64,000 nucleotides of DNA from an uncultured Rubrobacteraceae bacterium (GTDB lineage Bacteria > Actinomycetota > Rubrobacteria > Rubrobacterales > Rubrobacteraceae): NCBI GenBank assembly GCA_902806085.1, contig CADCVH010000098.1:1-64000 (forward strand), written 5' to 3'. A program made the position numbers and the translations under genes. How positions within the stretch are numbered: position 1 is the stretch's first letter; every line of letters begins with the position of its first letter. Below the pieces are notes generated by a model. The model was not told where the DNA came from and did not search any database. It saw only the letters and a program-made list of their open reading frames with translations. Shown here piece after piece: positions 1 to 9,151 of this stretch.

Positions 1-76
1 CCCCGGACGTTTGTGTGGCGGTCGAGTATGGGTAGAAGGCGGGTGCAGACACACGAACCTAACGGAGGGACAAAAG

Positions 77-295
77 ATGTCCGAACAGTCTAGGCAGCCC
101 AAGGACAAGAACTACAACCTCATCGCCGTGCTCTACCAGTCTTCGGACAACGTCGAGTCGCTCAAGACCTACATCCAGGATGCCGAACAGGACGGCGACC
201 AGGAGCTCGCGCAGTTCTTCAACGGCATCCTCGAGAACAACTTGAAGGCAGCCCAGCAGGCCAAGGAGATGCTCGTGCCCCGCATCCAGGGCTAA
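77..295 (+). CDS. small hypothetical protein (73 aa)
   Basis: ORF with internal ATG at 77 after a purine-rich GGAGGGACAAAAG; terminator-like hairpin downstream. Confidence 0.6.
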   Translation: MSEQSRQPKDKNYNLIAVLYQSSDNVESLKTYIQDAEQDGDQELAQFFNGILENNLKAAQQAKEMLVPRIQG

Positions 296-321
296 CAAGA
301 GTAGTCTAGGTGGGTACTATC

Positions 322-349
322 GGGCCGAGGTCCTTCGGGGCTCCGGCCC
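322..349 (+). terminator. terminator-like hairpin with TTCG loop
   Basis: GGGCCGAGGTCC-TTCG-GGGCTCCGGCCC followed by TTCTC, just after the ORF ending at 295. Confidence 0.55.
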
Positions 350-409
350 TTCTCACACACACGCGTTCGGGGGTGCGCTCGGGGCGGGCCCGTGATCCGC
401 GCTGACGCC

Positions 410-436
410 CGCTCTCGTCGCAAGCCGACGAGAGCG
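410..436. other. perfect 11-bp-stem hairpin
   Basis: CGCTCTCGTCG-CAAGC-CGACGAGAGCG. Confidence 0.5.
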
Positions 437-510
437 CCGCTGACAGGAGCGACCATCCCGTCGAGGGGTTAACATGCAGCGGCGCGGGAAAGCGACTAGG
501 GAGGACGACG

Positions 511-798
511 ATGGCGAAACCCGATGATTGGATAGATCAGACCGTGATTATCGGAACCGACATGTACGGGGGGGACACGGTGGGTACGCTGGAGGAAGTG
601 AGCGACAGAGGCGTGGTCGTCCGGCACGGGATAGTCGAGGTCGAGTCTGAGGTGGCCGAGATCGAGGTGGCCGACTTCGAAGCCGATCCCGAGGGCGAGG
701 TGGTCGAGATCGAGTCCGAGATCGAATCCGAGCCCATGCTACAGTCCATCTTCTACCCTTGGGCCAAGATCAATTGGATGTACCGCCCGGAGGAGTAG
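511..798 (+). CDS. hypothetical acidic protein (95 aa)
   Basis: ORF with GGGAGGACGACG upstream of ATG; Glu/Val-rich middle. Confidence 0.6.
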   Translation: MAKPDDWIDQTVIIGTDMYGGDTVGTLEEVSDRGVVVRHGIVEVESEVAEIEVADFEADPEGEVVEIESEIESEPMLQSIFYPWAKINWMYRPEE

Positions 799-1152
799 CG
801 GGTAGGTCCCCAGACGGTGGGTGTAGAAGAGCGCGAATCTAGAGGAGCCGGTCAGCCTGGCAGCAGTCTCGTTCACCAATGGACGCAAGTGTCCGCGCGT
901 GCCTGGCACCTGCGTTACTAGCACCTCGAAGCATGCCACGCGACAAGGTCTGGCGCACCTCCAACGAATGCTGCTACACCCGACGCCTTACCTGCTCAGC
1001 ACTGCCCTCGGCGCCTCCGTTTCGTGCCCGCGTACCTCCATCGCGGGTACCACCCCGGCCAGCAGCTCCCCCCTCCCCCGCTCCTCCAAGACCTCGATCC
1101 GCGCGAGCACCTGCGCCCTTAGCCCCTTCGCGTCCAGGTCCGACCTCAGGGG

Positions 1153-2346
1153 CTACTCGGCCGCCCGCATCCCGAGTTCGCCCGCCCTGAGGTAGCACTG
1201 CAGGAGATGCACGACCTCGGCGAGCCGCTTGCGCACCGTGGCGGAAAGGCGCCCGGGGAACTGGCCGATGGGGATCAGCTCTGTTCCCGCTTCCCCCGCG
1301 GGGACGCCGGCGCCCGGTCCGCGGTCCGGGGAGAGGGCGGCCCGGATGGTCCCGACGACGAGCGGGTAGGCGGACCGGCCTCCGCGCAGCCGCACCGCGC
1401 TCTTGGCCGGGTGCACGTTCACGTCCACCTCGCCGGGGCCGAGATCCAGGCGCAAAAACGCCGCCGGATGCCGCCCCTTCGGGAGAAGGTCGGCGTAGGC
1501 CCTCGCCACCGCCGGGGCGAAGGAGTCGGCGTCCACGACCCGCCCGTTGACCGCGACGTGCAGGTGCCGACGGGTGGGAAAGCTCACCTCAAGCGGGCTC
1601 ACGAGCCCCCACACCACCGGGTCCTCCAGCGCGACGAGGCCCCGCGCGAGCGAGAGGCCGTGGACCTGAGAAACCCTCTCGCGCAGGTCCGCCGCCGCGG
1701 GCAGCGCCAGCACGCCGCGCCCGTCCGAGCGCAGGAAGAAGCCGACGTCGGGCCGGCCCAGGGCGAGGGACTGCACGACCGTGGCAACCGCGTTCGCCTC
1801 GGCCCTCACGGTCCCCAGAAAGCCGCGCCGCACCGGCAGGTTCAGGAACAGGTCGCGCGCCTCCACGGTCGTGCCGGGCGGGTGGGAGGCGGGCCCGGCC
1901 TCCAGGGTCTCCCCGGCCAGGACCCGGACGCGGAAGCCGGGGCCTTCGGCGCCAAGTGCGTTCGTCGTCAGGGTCAGGTGGGAGACCGAGCCGATGGCGT
2001 GGAGGGCCTCGCCGCGGAACCCGAGGGACTCGACGCGGGCCAGGTCGTCGGAGGTCCGGATCTTGCTGGTCGCGTGCTCGGCGACCGCGCGCTCGGCGTC
2101 CTCGGGGGGCATCCCGTGGCCGTCGTCCCTCACCCGGATCAGGGATACCCCGCCGTCCTCGATGTCCACCCCGACGCGCGTAGCCCCGGCATCAAGGGCG
2201 TTCTCGACCAACTCCTTCACGGCGCTCGCCGGACGCTCGATGACCTCGCCGGCGGCGATCCTGTGCGCCACCTCCGGCGGCAGGACACGCACCCGGCCTC
2301 CATACTCGATCGTCTCCTCTGCAACAAATCGGGGGAAGAGCTTCAT
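1153..2346 (-). CDS. mutL: DNA mismatch repair protein MutL, N-terminal ATPase part only
   Basis: GHKL motifs (VLPPEVAHRIAAGEVIERPASAVKELVENALDAGATRV, DDGHGM, TSKI, GFRGEAL, VDVNVHPAK); start at MKLFPRF overlaps the vapC stop. Confidence 0.88.
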   Translation of the reverse strand: MKLFPRFVAEETIEYGGRVRVLPPEVAHRIAAGEVIERPASAVKELVENALDAGATRVGVDIEDGGVSLIRVRDDGHGMPPEDAERAVAEHATSKIRTSDDLARVESLGFRGEALHAIGSVSHLTLTTNALGAEGPGFRVRVLAGETLEAGPASHPPGTTVEARDLFLNLPVRRGFLGTVRAEANAVATVVQSLALGRPDVGFFLRSDGRGVLALPAAADLRERVSQVHGLSLARGLVALEDPVVWGLVSPLEVSFPTRRHLHVAVNGRVVDADSFAPAVARAYADLLPKGRHPAAFLRLDLGPGEVDVNVHPAKSAVRLRGGRSAYPLVVGTIRAALSPDRGPGAGVPAGEAGTELIPIGQFPGRLSATVRKRLAEVVHLLQCYLRAGELGMRAAE

Positions 2347-2777
2347 CTGTACTCCATCGGCAGCACGACGAACCCTTCGTCTCGGGCGGCTTTGCGCAGG
2401 CGGTCGTCCAGGCACACGAACCCGGAACCGTCGACGTCTCCCTCGCACCAGCGGAGGGCAGCAGCGAGTTGGAAGCAGTCGGCGGCCTTCAATGGATGGT
2501 CTTTCGAGACAAACGAAGAAAGCAGGCGCAGGTCGTTCACGGGATCGACCTCCACCCATTCATCGGCCAGACGGTTCAGGCGGTTCCTTGCGGCATCCTC
2601 GGATTCTTCGTCCATCTCGCCCCCGCGCTTGAGCCGACTGATCGCAACCGCACATTCCGCCCATGTGCCCCACCGCACGGTCACCCCTGCATCTTCTCGC
2701 AAGAGGTCCCCGACGACCGTCGAAGGGACCTGCCGGGAGAGCGGGGGCACTACGGCCGAGCTATCCCAAAACCTCAA
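2343..2777 (-). CDS. PIN-domain VapC-like toxin
   Basis: N-terminal MRFWDSSAVVP, KAADCFQLAAAL and LDDRLRKAARDEGF motifs typical of PIN/VapC proteins. Confidence 0.8.
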   Translation of the reverse strand: MRFWDSSAVVPPLSRQVPSTVVGDLLREDAGVTVRWGTWAECAVAISRLKRGGEMDEESEDAARNRLNRLADEWVEVDPVNDLRLLSSFVSKDHPLKAADCFQLAAALRWCEGDVDGSGFVCLDDRLRKAARDEGFVVLPMEYR

Positions 2778-2783
2778 GTATCG

Positions 2784-2978
2784 CTAACGTCCTTGCTCTC
2801 GGTCTTCTAAGAGCGCTTTCAGGAGCAGGCCGTCGGGATCCTCCGGCCATGGTAGGTCCCAGAAGTCGTCCGAGATCCTGCCGGTTTTACCCCGCTTGGC
2901 ACCGCCCGAACGGATCAGGCGTCCTTTCAGACTCTGTTCTTCCGGCGTCGGGCGCGTTTCTCTCTTGGGCTGTTCCAT
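2784..2978 (-). CDS. probable VapB-like antitoxin (64 aa)
   Basis: Small charged ORF 6 bp upstream of the PIN gene; DFWDLPWPEDPDGLLLKALLEDREQGR tail. Confidence 0.65.
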   Translation of the reverse strand: MEQPKRETRPTPEEQSLKGRLIRSGGAKRGKTGRISDDFWDLPWPEDPDGLLLKALLEDREQGR

Positions 2979-3008
2979 GCTTCTATATTAGCATCGTCGG
3001 TAGCGATC

Positions 3009-5369
3009 TCACCCGGCAAAGTCTTTGACGCCCTCGGCTTCGAGGCGCGTCAGGATCTCACCGGCGCGGTCCGTCACCCGGCGCGGCAACCCGGCCAGCT
3101 TCGCCACGTGGACGCCGTAGGAGGAGGACTCGGCGCCCTCTTCTATCCGGTGCAGGAAGACTATCTCGCCGCCCACCTCCTCGACGCTCGCCTTGTAGTT
3201 GCGGCAGCCCGGGAGGAGCTCTTCCAGGCGCGTCAGCTCGTGGTAGTGGGTGGCGAAGAGGGTGAGGGACTGGACGTCGTCGTGCAGGTACTCGGCCATC
3301 GCCCAGGCGAGGCTCATCCCGTCGTAGGTCGAGGTGCCGCGGCCTACCTCGTCGAGGATCACGAGCGAGCGCTCCGTCGCCCCGTTGAGGATGCTCGCAG
3401 CCTCGGTCATCTCGACCATGAAGGTGGACTCGCCGCTGGCGAGCCGGTCCTCCGCCCCGACGCGGGTGAAGATGCGGTCGACGACGCCCAAGGTGGCCTC
3501 GTCGGCTGGGACGTAGGAGCCGGTCTGGGCCAGGAGGGCAACGAGGGCTACCTGGCGCAGGTAGACGGACTTGCCGGCCATGTTGGGGCCGGTGATGATC
3601 TGCAACCGCGAGTCGCCGTCCACCACCGAATCGTTCGGGACGAAGGGCGTTGCCGTGTTGTGCTCGACGACCGGGTGGCGTCCGCCCAGGACGCGGATTC
3701 CCCGCCTGTCCGTGACCTCCGGCCGGCAGTAGCGCAGCTCGGTCGCGGCGGCGGCGAAGGAGGAGACGACGTCGACGACTGCGACGGCGCGGGCGACCTT
3801 CTGGAGTTCGGGGGCGGCCTCTTTTACCGCGGCCCGGACCTCGCCGAGCACACCCCGCTCCAGCCGCTCGACCTCGTCGCGTGCGGTGAGCATCCTCGAC
3901 TCGTGCTCTTTGAGCTCCACGGTGACATATCGGGCGTTGTGCTTGAGCGCCTTGCGGTGCTGGTAGCGCTCCGGCACGGAGCCGGTGTCCTTGCCCGCCA
4001 CCTCTATAAAGTAGCCCTCGCCGTCCCGGTAGCCGACCTTCAGGCCCTTGAGACCGGTCTTCAGGCGCTCCCCGGCCTCGAAGCGGGTCAGCCACTCGTG
4101 GGCGCCGTCCCGGAAGCCCCTGGCCTCGTCGAGCTCGGCGGAGTAGCCGGGGCGTATGATCTCACCCGACTCCTCGCTGATGGCCGCCGCGATGAGCTCC
4201 CGCACCCCCGGCGGCTCCTCCATCGCCCCGAGGACGCGCCCCAGCAGGGAGCTGCCCTTCGCCGCCGGTGCCAGCGTCTCCTTTAGCGGTCCGATTGCCT
4301 CCAGCGCCCCGCGCAGCGAGAGCAGGTCGTTCGGGGAGGCCGAGAGGCGCACGATGCGCGTGGCGATGCGCTCCACGTCGGGGATGCCGCCGAGGTGCTC
4401 CCGCACCTCCTCGCGCAGCATGTAGTCCGGCACGAGCGTGTCCACGGCTTCGAGCCGCTGGCGAATGCGGCCCACCTCCAGCAGGGGACGCTCCAGCCAG
4501 CGACGCAGGGCCCGCTCGCCCATCGGGGTCTTCGTGCGGTCTACCGTCCCGATCAGCTCGTCCAGGCCGAGGTTGCGCCGCGTCGTGGCGTCCAGCACCA
4601 TCCCCGTGCCGGGGTCGTAGGGGCGGAAGGAGACGACCTGCTCCGGGGCGGCGCCCCCACGGAGGGAGCCGAGGTACTGGATCAGGGCCCCCGCGGCCCC
4701 CACGAGCGCCGGCCGCCCGTCCAACCCGAACCCCTTCAGCCCCGACACCCGGAAGTGCCTCTTGAGCGCCTGCTCCCCCGCCGACGGCTCGAACGTCCAG
4801 CGCGGGACCGGGCTTATGGTCGCCCGCACCTTCGGCAGGTTCTCGGCCGCGGTCCGCTCCGGCACGACGAGCTCCCGCGGCGCCCACCGCTCGAGCTCGC
4901 CGGCCAACTGCTCCTCGGGCACCTCGGTGCCCGTGAACTCGCCCGTGGACGCCTCGACGACCGCGACGCCGGCCCTCCCGTCGCGCACCACGAAGGCGGC
5001 CAGGTAGTTGGCCTGCCCGGCAGAGAGGACGTTGTCCTCGATCACCGTGCCAGGCGTGAGTATCCGGGTGACCTCCCGCGTGAACTGCTTGGGCTTCGTC
5101 GGGTGCTGGCGCTGCTCCGCCACCGCCACGGAATGCCCCTTGCGCAACAGCGTCGCCATATGCTCCTGCAGCGCGTGGTTGGGCACCCCGGCGAGCGGGA
5201 CACGGCCCCCCGCGTAGCCCGCGGCCTCGCGGCTGGTCAGGCGGATGGAGAGGGCCTGGGAGATCTTCTTCGCGTCCTCCTCGAAGGTCTCGAAGAAAGT
5301 CCCCACCTGGTAGAAGAGGATTGTCCCCGGCGGCAACTGCGCCTTCAACTCTGCGTAACGTCCCAGCAT
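3009..5369 (-). CDS. mutS: DNA mismatch repair protein MutS
   Basis: GTFFETF mismatch-recognition motif, Walker A TGPNMAGKSVYLRQ, DEVGRGTSTYDGMSLAWA, FATHYHELTRLE. Confidence 0.97.
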   Translation of the reverse strand: MLGRYAELKAQLPPGTILFYQVGTFFETFEEDAKKISQALSIRLTSREAAGYAGGRVPLAGVPNHALQEHMATLLRKGHSVAVAEQRQHPTKPKQFTREVTRILTPGTVIEDNVLSAGQANYLAAFVVRDGRAGVAVVEASTGEFTGTEVPEEQLAGELERWAPRELVVPERTAAENLPKVRATISPVPRWTFEPSAGEQALKRHFRVSGLKGFGLDGRPALVGAAGALIQYLGSLRGGAAPEQVVSFRPYDPGTGMVLDATTRRNLGLDELIGTVDRTKTPMGERALRRWLERPLLEVGRIRQRLEAVDTLVPDYMLREEVREHLGGIPDVERIATRIVRLSASPNDLLSLRGALEAIGPLKETLAPAAKGSSLLGRVLGAMEEPPGVRELIAAAISEESGEIIRPGYSAELDEARGFRDGAHEWLTRFEAGERLKTGLKGLKVGYRDGEGYFIEVAGKDTGSVPERYQHRKALKHNARYVTVELKEHESRMLTARDEVERLERGVLGEVRAAVKEAAPELQKVARAVAVVDVVSSFAAAATELRYCRPEVTDRRGIRVLGGRHPVVEHNTATPFVPNDSVVDGDSRLQIITGPNMAGKSVYLRQVALVALLAQTGSYVPADEATLGVVDRIFTRVGAEDRLASGESTFMVEMTEAASILNGATERSLVILDEVGRGTSTYDGMSLAWAMAEYLHDDVQSLTLFATHYHELTRLEELLPGCRNYKASVEEVGGEIVFLHRIEEGAESSSYGVHVAKLAGLPRRVTDRAGEILTRLEAEGVKDFAG

Positions 5370-5611
5370 AGGGCTATTCTACGGGGACGCTTCCTGTTCG
5401 TCAGCCCCGAAACGTCGGGCGTGGCGGGCGTGTATCCCGATCCCGTGAACGACGCCGACCCGAGGCTGTCCGGTATCCTGCTCGTCCACGCCTCCCTGGG
5501 CGCCCACCTCGCGGCGGCTGCCTGGGCACTGAGGAGGCGCAGGTTCCGGTATCTGCTGTATTCGGCCACGTTCCCGGTCGCGGTTGCCGCGTGGTTACGG
5601 AGGCCAGATCG

Positions 5612-6628
5612 CTAGGCCGGCCTTCCGCCGCGGGTCTTGTAGAGAGAGGCGGCGATGGAGACGGCGACGACCGTGGCGATGAAGGGCAGGGAGACCCAGA
5701 TCGGGACCTTCGCGTCGAAGAGGCCGGAGTAGAAGAACTTGGCGCCCACGAAGACGAGGACCACCGAGAGCCCGAGGCTCAGGTAGACGAAGCGGCTCAT
5801 CATGCCCGCGAGCATGAAGTAAAGGGGCCGCAAGCCCAGCACCGCGAAGGCGTTGGCGCTCCACACGACGAACACGCTCGACGTTATGGAGAAGATCGCC
5901 GGGATGGAGTCCACGGCGAAGACGACGTCCGTCGTGCCGACCATGATGATCACCGCGAAGAGCGGCGTCGCCATGAGCTTGCCGGCGTGGCGCACGAAGA
6001 ACCTGTCGCCCCTGAAGTCCTCCGTCATCGGTACGAGGCGCCGGACCAGGCGCAGGACCGGGTTGCGCTCCGGGTGGACCTCCGTGTCCCGGTGCAGGGC
6101 CATCCTGATGCCGGTGTAGATCAAGAACGCCCCGAAGACGTAGACCATCCAGCCGTAACGCTCCAGGAGCTCCGCCCCGATGGCGATAAAGAACCCGCGC
6201 AGCACGAGCGCCCCGACAATGCCCCACAAGAGCACCCTGTACTGGTAGCGCGCGGGCACCGCGAAGTACGAGAAGATCAGGGCGAACACGAACACGTTGT
6301 CCACGGACAGGCTCTTCTCGACGATGTAGCCGGTAAAGTACTCGCCCCCCCGCTCGGGTCCCGCCACCAGGAACACCAACACGCCGAAGAGCAGGGCCAG
6401 CCCGACCCAGAACCCGCTCAAAGCGGTAGCCCGCCGGAAGGAGATCTCGCGCTCCCCCCGCCCGAACACCAGCAGGTCCAGCACCAGTAAACCCACGATA
6501 AGGGCCGTGAACCCGACCCACGCCCAAAGGGGAAAAACGCTCAACGCGCCACCCCCGGACGGCGCGCTCCTCGTGGCGTTCTCGACGACCTCGCGTACCA
6601 CGGTGCTCCGGACAGCGTCATGGCCCAT
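5612..6628 (-). CDS. terC: TerC/Alx family integral membrane protein
   Basis: EKSLSVDNVFVFALIFSYF and GTTDVVFAVDSIPAIFSIT motifs; start chosen at ATG 6628 (supplied ORF begins at TTG 6655). Confidence 0.9.
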   Translation of the reverse strand: MGHDAVRSTVVREVVENATRSAPSGGGALSVFPLWAWVGFTALIVGLLVLDLLVFGRGEREISFRRATALSGFWVGLALLFGVLVFLVAGPERGGEYFTGYIVEKSLSVDNVFVFALIFSYFAVPARYQYRVLLWGIVGALVLRGFFIAIGAELLERYGWMVYVFGAFLIYTGIRMALHRDTEVHPERNPVLRLVRRLVPMTEDFRGDRFFVRHAGKLMATPLFAVIIMVGTTDVVFAVDSIPAIFSITSSVFVVWSANAFAVLGLRPLYFMLAGMMSRFVYLSLGLSVVLVFVGAKFFYSGLFDAKVPIWVSLPFIATVVAVSIAASLYKTRGGRPA

Positions 6629-6659
6629 CTCCCTTCGGACGGACCGTGGATGCAAGCGC

Positions 6660-6785
6660 GACCACGGTCAGGTTTCCCTGCGTGGTCTCGCCCGCCGCGC
6701 CGGTACGCGACTGCCCGGCCGGGAGCACTCGGCTCCGTAATGTCGACCGGGACCACCCGCTCAGAGCGGGAGGCTACTCCCCAAT
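6660..6785 (-). promoter_or_regulatory. yybP-ykoY (Mn2+) riboswitch
   Basis: Minus-strand GGGGAGTAGCC ... GCCGGGC ... GGCGAGACCACGCAGGGAAACCTGACCGTGGT, the signature segments of this class, directly upstream of terC. Confidence 0.82.
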
Positions 6786-6918
6786 GGCGACAATTTTACT
6801 TAAGAAACCCCGCACCGTCAACGGGGCGGCGGTCGTCCCGGGGACTTGGCCGCGGCGCTGTACGCGGGCCCCGAAAGCGGATAACTTATCGGGAGAACCG
6901 ACCAAGAGAGGGGGGCGC

Positions 6919-7848
6919 GTGGGCCCGAAGCCGGTGATCCTGGACGTAGACCCCGGCCACGACGACGCCGTGGCCCTGATGATGGCCTGCGGTTCGCCGG
7001 GGCTGGACCTCCTCGCGGTGACCACGGTCGCCGGCAACGCGCCGCTGGCGAAGACCACGCGCAACGCGCTGCGCGTCCTGTCCCTGATCGGGCACACCGG
7101 CGTGCCCGTCGCCGCCGGCGCCTCGAAGCCGCTCGGGCGCGCGCTCCGCACCGCCGAGGACATCCACGGCGAGAGCGGATTGGACGGGCCGGAGATACCG
7201 GAGGCTTCGTTCGAGCCCGACGAACGGAGTGCCGTGGAGCTCATCGCGGACACGCTCAGGGGGTCTGTGGAGCCGGTTGCCCTGATCCCGGTTGGACCGC
7301 TCACCAACGTCGCCGCGTTCCTGAAGGCGCATCCGGACCTGAAGGGCAAGATCTCGCGCGTCTCCCTCATGGGCGGCAGCATGGGCCTTGGCAACACGAC
7401 GCCGGCGGCCGAGTTCAACATCTACGTGGACCCCGAGGCCGCCCGCGAGGTCTTCGAGTCCGGCCTCCCCATTACGATGAGCGGCCTCGACGTCACCCAC
7501 CAGGCCGGCGCAGACAAAGCCCAGCGCGACCGCCTGCGGAATCTTGGGAACGTCGGGGAGGTGGTGGCCGGTTTCCTGGACTTCTTCGCCGGGACCTACG
7601 AGCGGGCCTTCGGCTTCGACGCCCCGCCCCTGCACGACCCCGTGGCGGTCGCCGCCATCCTGGAGCCGGCCCTGCTCCGGACGCGCACGATGCGCGTGGA
7701 CGTCGAGTGCAAGGGCGACCTCACCCGCGGCGAGACGGTCTGCGACGTCCGCGGCGTGACGGGCAAGCCCCCGAACGCGGACGTCGGCGTCGAGCTCGAC
7801 CGGGAGGGGTTCTTCGACCTGCTGCACGACTCGCTGAGACGCCTGTAG
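6919..7848 (+). CDS. inosine/uridine-preferring nucleoside hydrolase family protein
   Basis: VILDVDPGHDDAVALMMA and EFNIYVDPEAA motifs; GTG start after AGAGAGGGGGG. Confidence 0.9.
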   Translation: MGPKPVILDVDPGHDDAVALMMACGSPGLDLLAVTTVAGNAPLAKTTRNALRVLSLIGHTGVPVAAGASKPLGRALRTAEDIHGESGLDGPEIPEASFEPDERSAVELIADTLRGSVEPVALIPVGPLTNVAAFLKAHPDLKGKISRVSLMGGSMGLGNTTPAAEFNIYVDPEAAREVFESGLPITMSGLDVTHQAGADKAQRDRLRNLGNVGEVVAGFLDFFAGTYERAFGFDAPPLHDPVAVAAILEPALLRTRTMRVDVECKGDLTRGETVCDVRGVTGKPPNADVGVELDREGFFDLLHDSLRRL

Positions 7849-7898
7849 GGGCGTTTCGCGGAACGCCCCCGCGCGGGCCGACTACCCTGCGGAACCGC

Positions 7899-9077
7899 CT
7901 ATTCTTCCAGCCTCGCCTCCCGCAGCGAGCGGACGACGAAGGCGTCGAAGCCGGCAAAGGCGCCCGCGTCTTCGAGGGAGAGATCCAGATCTGCATGGTC
8001 GATGGCCGGCGTGACGGTTACGCGGAGATCCGGCGCGACGGCGTCCAGGTTGCGGGCCTCGGAGGCCGGGAAGTACTTGTCCTGCGGGCCGGTGGCGACC
8101 TCGACGGGGGCCTCTATACGTCCCGTCCCGGCCAGCGGCGAGAACGCCTCCATATCCTCTCTAACCCCCTGGGGCAGCGCCGAGTAGAGCTCATCGAAGC
8201 GGGCGGGGTCCCTGTTGGCGAGGAGCGCGAGCACCGCCGCGGCGTCCGGCCCGAGGTCTTCGGTCCGGCGCAGGCGGAGGCCGCCTAAGGGGTTCGGGTT
8301 CTCGCGGCCGACGCCCTCGATCTCCGCTGTCAGGTCCTGCCGGTCCCGGCCGGGGGGCAACGCGACCACGACGGAGCGGGCGACGACGTAGGAGAGGAAG
8401 GGGTCGGCGTCGTGGCGGGCGAAAGAGCCGTTTTCCTCCTCGTAACGGCCGGTGGTGGCGACGTTTATCACCGTCCGGATGTCCGAGTACGGGGCGACGC
8501 CGGCCACGAGGGAGACGCGGTCGCCCACGCCCGGCCTCTCGGCGGCGAGGAGGGCGAGGGTCGCGCCGGTCGAGATGCCCACCATGGACACCTCGCCGTC
8601 CGCGGCGTCCGGCCGGTCGGAGACCGCGCGGGCGACCTCGGCGGTCTCGGCGACCGTTTCGGGGGTGATCCTGTCCACCGTCAGCCCCGGGAGATCCGGC
8701 AAGACCACGAGGTATCCGGCCCTGGCGAACCCCTCGGCCAGCCGTCGCGCCTCGGGCAGCTCCCGGCCCTCGGGGACCGTCCCGTTGACGAAGAACACGG
8801 CAGGCCACGGGCCCTCCCCCGCGGGCCTCACGACGAGGGCGGGGTTTCCGCCAACGGTCTCCTCGCCGGGACGCGGCTCGCCGCTTACGGCCTCCGCGGC
8901 CGGCGTCAGTACCGGAACGTCTAGGACGGAGGAGATCAAGAGCGCGGCCCGCGCCTGCGCGTCAACCCACGGCCAGAAGACGAACAGGGGCGCCGCCAGC
9001 GCGCCGACGAGCACCAGGAGCAAGGCGCCCCGGCGCCTCCGCCTGAACTTCTTCTCCCTCCGGACCCGAACCCGCAA
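7899..9077 (-). CDS. alpha/beta hydrolase, N-terminal TM segment
   Basis: PAVFFVNGTVPEG, MVGISTGATLAL nucleophile-elbow-like motif; hydrophobic N-terminus. Confidence 0.75.
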   Translation of the reverse strand: MRVRVRREKKFRRRRRGALLLVLVGALAAPLFVFWPWVDAQARAALLISSVLDVPVLTPAAEAVSGEPRPGEETVGGNPALVVRPAGEGPWPAVFFVNGTVPEGRELPEARRLAEGFARAGYLVVLPDLPGLTVDRITPETVAETAEVARAVSDRPDAADGEVSMVGISTGATLALLAAERPGVGDRVSLVAGVAPYSDIRTVINVATTGRYEEENGSFARHDADPFLSYVVARSVVVALPPGRDRQDLTAEIEGVGRENPNPLGGLRLRRTEDLGPDAAAVLALLANRDPARFDELYSALPQGVREDMEAFSPLAGTGRIEAPVEVATGPQDKYFPASEARNLDAVAPDLRVTVTPAIDHADLDLSLEDAGAFAGFDAFVVRSLREARLEE

Positions 9078-9151
9078 AGCCCCTCCCGCCGGGGACGCCC
9101 CTTCCGGCGCTAACTATGCTACGGGATCCAACCCCTGTCTATCCCACGACC

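Noticed and set aside
1207-2787. 526-aa plus-strand ORF
   Set aside because: Antisense shadow of mutL and vapC; composition R/G/P-rich, no family motif.
5445-5615. Small plus-strand membrane-like ORF between mutS and terC
   Set aside because: Short, overlaps the terC 3' end, start ambiguous; not supportable without comparative data.
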